A stretch of DNA of 8,604 nt, taken from NCBI GenBank assembly GCA_002429595.1, contig DJAM01000135.1:1-8604 (forward strand), written 5' to 3'. The stretch is from Coxiellaceae bacterium UBA6002 (lineage in GTDB: Bacteria; Pseudomonadota; Gammaproteobacteria; UBA6002). Made by a program: the position numbers and the translations under genes. Below the pieces are notes generated by a model. The model was not told where the DNA came from. It worked only from the letters and a program-made list of their open reading frames with translations, and searched no databases. Below, one piece after another: positions 6,466 to 8,604 of the stretch; position 1 is the first letter of the stretch; every line of letters starts with the position of its first letter.

Positions 6466-6504
6466 GGAGCGATAATATATCCGATAAAACAGGCAGCAGC
6501 TAGG

Positions 6505-7995
6505 TCACTCGTCACGATTACTTTGATAGAACCGAATCGTTGATCTTAGAGCCGAAATTAAATCCGAGGCTAGCAAACCATCTTCACCTTGCTTGGCAGC
6601 TCTATCACCAGCCAAGCCATGCAACAAGACACCTATCTCGGCCGCTTCCCTAAATGTTAATTTTTGTGCGACCAGGCCTCCGATCACCCCCGTCAAAGCA
6701 TCGCCCATACCACCGCTTGCCATACCCGGGTTACCCGCTGAACAAATCGATATCTCTTCATCACTACCTTTGATTAACGTCCCCGCCCCCTTCAAAACCC
6801 AGGTGCCACCCTTGGCGCTCAATTTGCTAATTGCTGCAAAGCGATCGCTCTGCACCTCGCGCGCTTCTGCCCATCCCAGTAACCTTGCGGCTTCCCCGGG
6901 ATGCGGAGTGAGAATCCATTTTTTTTTACATTTCGGAGTTGGGCCTAAAAGATTCAAGCCATCAGCGTCTATCACCGTAGGCAGATCAGATTCCAAAACC
7001 CGCTCTAAAAGATTTTTACCCCAGCTTCTTTGGCCTAGACCCGGACCAACGAGTACCACCGTTGCTCTGTTGAGTAAAGGTAAGAGATCTTTGGCATCCG
7101 CAATCTCATGGCACATAATTTCGGGGTACTGAGCATTCACTATTGGTGCATTACCAGGACAGGTGGCGACACTAACTAATCCTGCACCGACTCTCAACGA
7201 CGCCTCAGCCGCAAGCCGTACGGCTCCTCCCATACCCTTATCACCGCCAACCACCAGCACATGCCCAAAATCTCCTTTATTAGAATTTCGACGACGAATG
7301 GGTAATACCTTGAGCATATCGGGGAGCAATAAATGACACTTGGCAGGCACAGCGTCAAATAGCTTTTTGGGAAGTTGCAAGTCATCAAGATGGACCTCGC
7401 CGGCCTGATCCAATCCATTATTAGTAAATAATCCGGTCTTAAGACCGATAAAAGTAATCGTCTGGGTAGCTTTAATAGCCTTCCCTAAGATGGTACCCGT
7501 ATCAGCATCCAGTCCCGAAGGAATATCGATGGCAAGAACAGGAAGTTTTGTATCATTAATGGCGCTAATCGCTTCGCGATAATTGGCACGCACTTCATTT
7601 TTAATCCCAATACCCAAGAGCGCGTCCACAATAACGTGAGCGTGATGAAGATTAGCTGGATCAAACGGCTGCGACTGCAACCCGACTTCATGACAATGTT
7701 CTAAAGCTTGTCGTGCAACAGGAGATAAGCGCTCCAGTTCACCTAGGTGGTGCAAGGTAACCTCCAAGCCACCTTTTTGTGCATAATAAGCAAATACGTA
7801 ACCATCGCCACCATTATTCCCCTGACCACAAATAACATGTATCTTATCGGCATTAGGCCAAGTTAACATTAAACGATTAAACGCGGCTTTGCCCGCAGAA
7901 TTCATCAATTCAAATTCGTGGAGGCCTAAATCTTCGATCGCCAGTTTTTCCAATTGCCGAATTTGAGCGATGTTATAAAGATTCAAGGTATCCAT
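6505..7995 (-). CDS. nnr: Bifunctional NAD(P)H-hydrate epimerase / ADP-dependent dehydratase
   Basis: Nnr repairs hydrated NADH and NADPH. The N-terminal YjeF domain epimerises the R and S hydrates, and the C-terminal ribokinase-like domain dehydrates the S form using ADP. The 496-residue length is typical of the fused protein. Epimerase motifs are GQGNNGGDGY at 57-66, DALLGIG at 124-130 and DIPSGLDADTG at 157-167. Dehydratase motifs are KGDFGHVLVVGG at 240-251, RVGAGLVSVAT at 268-278, TPHPGEAARLLG from 363, LKGAGT at 401-406 and NPGMASGGMGDALTG from 422, with the catalytic Asp at 432. ATG 7995 follows AAGGA at a spacing of about 7 nt. It is the first gene of the leftward operon and divergent from queG across 22 bp, so its promoter must lie within queG's 5' coding part. 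I did not find a convincing one. Confidence 0.97.
   Translation of the reverse strand: MDTLNLYNIAQIRQLEKLAIEDLGLHEFELMNSAGKAAFNRLMLTWPNADKIHVICGQGNNGGDGYVFAYYAQKGGLEVTLHHLGELERLSPVARQALEHCHEVGLQSQPFDPANLHHAHVIVDALLGIGIKNEVRANYREAISAINDTKLPVLAIDIPSGLDADTGTILGKAIKATQTITFIGLKTGLFTNNGLDQAGEVHLDDLQLPKKLFDAVPAKCHLLLPDMLKVLPIRRRNSNKGDFGHVLVVGGDKGMGGAVRLAAEASLRVGAGLVSVATCPGNAPIVNAQYPEIMCHEIADAKDLLPLLNRATVVLVGPGLGQRSWGKNLLERVLESDLPTVIDADGLNLLGPTPKCKKKWILTPHPGEAARLLGWAEAREVQSDRFAAISKLSAKGGTWVLKGAGTLIKGSDEEISICSAGNPGMASGGMGDALTGVIGGLVAQKLTFREAAEIGVLLHGLAGDRAAKQGEDGLLASDLISALRSTIRFYQSNRDE
7971..7979 (+). promoter_or_regulatory. Candidate extended -10 promoter for queG inside nnr
   Basis: TGT followed directly by TATAAA (7974-7979) forms an extended -10 (TGn-TATAAA) 38 bp upstream of the queG ATG, predicting a start near 7986. 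No good -35 lies 17 bp upstream, which is tolerated for extended -10 promoters. It lies within the first codons of nnr on the opposite strand. The 22-bp intergenic gap is too short for a whole promoter, so some such placement is required. Confidence 0.35.
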
Positions 7996-8017
7996 AGTTA
8001 ATCCTTAACGAGCTTTT

Positions 8018-8604
8018 ATGTCATATTCTATGCCAGATTTAACAGAACTTGCAGTCAAGATAAAGCAATGGGGCAAAGAATTAGGTTTTTCTGCTGTTGG
8101 CATCACTAACACCCACTTGCCTGAAGCTGAATCTTATTTGAAGCGCTGGCTTGCCAAAAACTATCACGGTGAAATGACCTACATGGCTCGTCATGGTACT
8201 AAACGCTCCAGACCAGAAGAACTAGTGCCCAAGACCATTCGGATTATCTCAGTTCGAATGGATTACCTACCCGCAGATAATAATATGGTCCAAATTCTGC
8301 AAGATAAAAACAAAGGCTATATCGCCCGCTACGCGCTTGGCAAAGACTATCATAAGGTCATGAAAAAACGTTTGCTTGCCTTGGCAAACAAAATTAATAG
8401 TACGGTGAAAGACTTTAGCTATCGCGCCTTCGTTGACAGCGCTCCAGTATTAGAGCGGGCAATCGCTGAAAAAGCAGGATTGGGTTGGATAGGCAAAAAC
8501 ACCATGCTGATCAATAAGAAAGCGGGTAGCTGGTTTTTCTTAGGTGAAATTTACGCCAATATTCCACTGCCTGTGGATGAACCAGACACACCACATTGTG
8601 GCAG
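8018..8604 (+). CDS. queG: Epoxyqueuosine reductase QueG (3' end beyond the window)
   Basis: QueG is a cobalamin- and [4Fe-4S]-dependent enzyme that reduces epoxyqueuosine to queuosine at the wobble position 34 of GUN-anticodon tRNAs, the last step of the pathway. The 195 visible residues align throughout with E. coli QueG: KIKQWGKELGF at 14-24, YHGEMTYMARHG at 49-60, ISVRMDYLPA at 77-86, YALGKDYHKVM at 105-115, then FVDSAPVLER at 138-147 with the conserved acidic D140, and AEKAGLGWIGK at 150-160. The window ends at the HCG that should begin the first ferredoxin-like cysteine cluster. The clusters and any C-terminal HEAT-like repeats are not seen. ATG 8018 gives an N-terminus one residue longer than E. 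coli's and has a weak GAG upstream. ATG 8030 is an alternative with no better ribosome site. It is divergent from nnr. Confidence 0.96.
   Translation, partial: MSYSMPDLTELAVKIKQWGKELGFSAVGITNTHLPEAESYLKRWLAKNYHGEMTYMARHGTKRSRPEELVPKTIRIISVRMDYLPADNNMVQILQDKNKGYIARYALGKDYHKVMKKRLLALANKINSTVKDFSYRAFVDSAPVLERAIAEKAGLGWIGKNTMLINKKAGSWFFLGEIYANIPLPVDEPDTPHCG

Noticed and set aside
6593..7132. 179-codon rightward reading frame within nnr.
   Set aside because: It is the mirror of the well-conserved Nnr dehydratase domain, and its proline/alanine/serine-rich composition is typical of an antisense shadow.
8000..8090. nnr promoter with TTGACT-like -35 and TAGAAT -10 on the minus strand.
   Set aside because: The two hexamers are 22 bp apart, too far for a sigma70 promoter.

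Overview
The window looks like chromosomal DNA of a gammaproteobacterium with moderately low G+C, plausibly a Legionellales-type (Legionella/Coxiella/Berkiella-like) intracellular or host-associated species. The right two thirds carry the gammaproteobacterial housekeeping block queG / nnr-tsaE-amiB-mutL in the same order and relative orientation as in E. coli, and MutL, TsaE and QueG align to their E. coli counterparts from the first residues onward. The Legionellales assignment is softer. It rests on composition, on a MutL with the endonuclease motif, on a PmrA-box-like TTAA repeat, and on the presence of family-less helical paralogs.

Layout. Positions 1-106 are a short regulatory stretch with a tandem TTAA repeat, a perfect TATAAT and an 8-bp inverted repeat. 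Positions 107-1471 and 1554-2834 hold two rightward genes that are tandem paralogs of each other and that I cannot assign to a family. Between them lies an out-of-frame remnant of a further copy of their C-terminal block (about 1450-1509), partly overlapped by an A/T hairpin. Positions 2840-2914 are a 75-bp REPIN-like double palindrome that fills the convergent gap almost completely. From 2920 to 7995 runs the leftward operon nnr-tsaE-amiB-mutL (transcribed in that order). At 8018 queG starts rightward, 22 bp from nnr, and runs off the window. No stretch longer than about 110 bases lacks a gene.

How the genes work together. The leftward operon mixes metabolite repair (Nnr), tRNA t6A modification (TsaE), septal peptidoglycan splitting (AmiB) and mismatch repair (MutL). 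These share an operon by descent rather than by pathway. queG makes queuosine in tRNA. The miaA-hfq genes that follow mutL in many gammaproteobacteria are absent here. Instead the operon stops at the REPIN and meets the paralog pair head-on, so this is a junction between conserved core and lineage-specific DNA.

The most interesting part is the left third: a duplicating family of unknown soluble helical proteins, a decayed remnant showing that the array has been rearranged, and an upstream region that resembles an activator-dependent, PmrA-type effector promoter. The effector idea is a hypothesis only.
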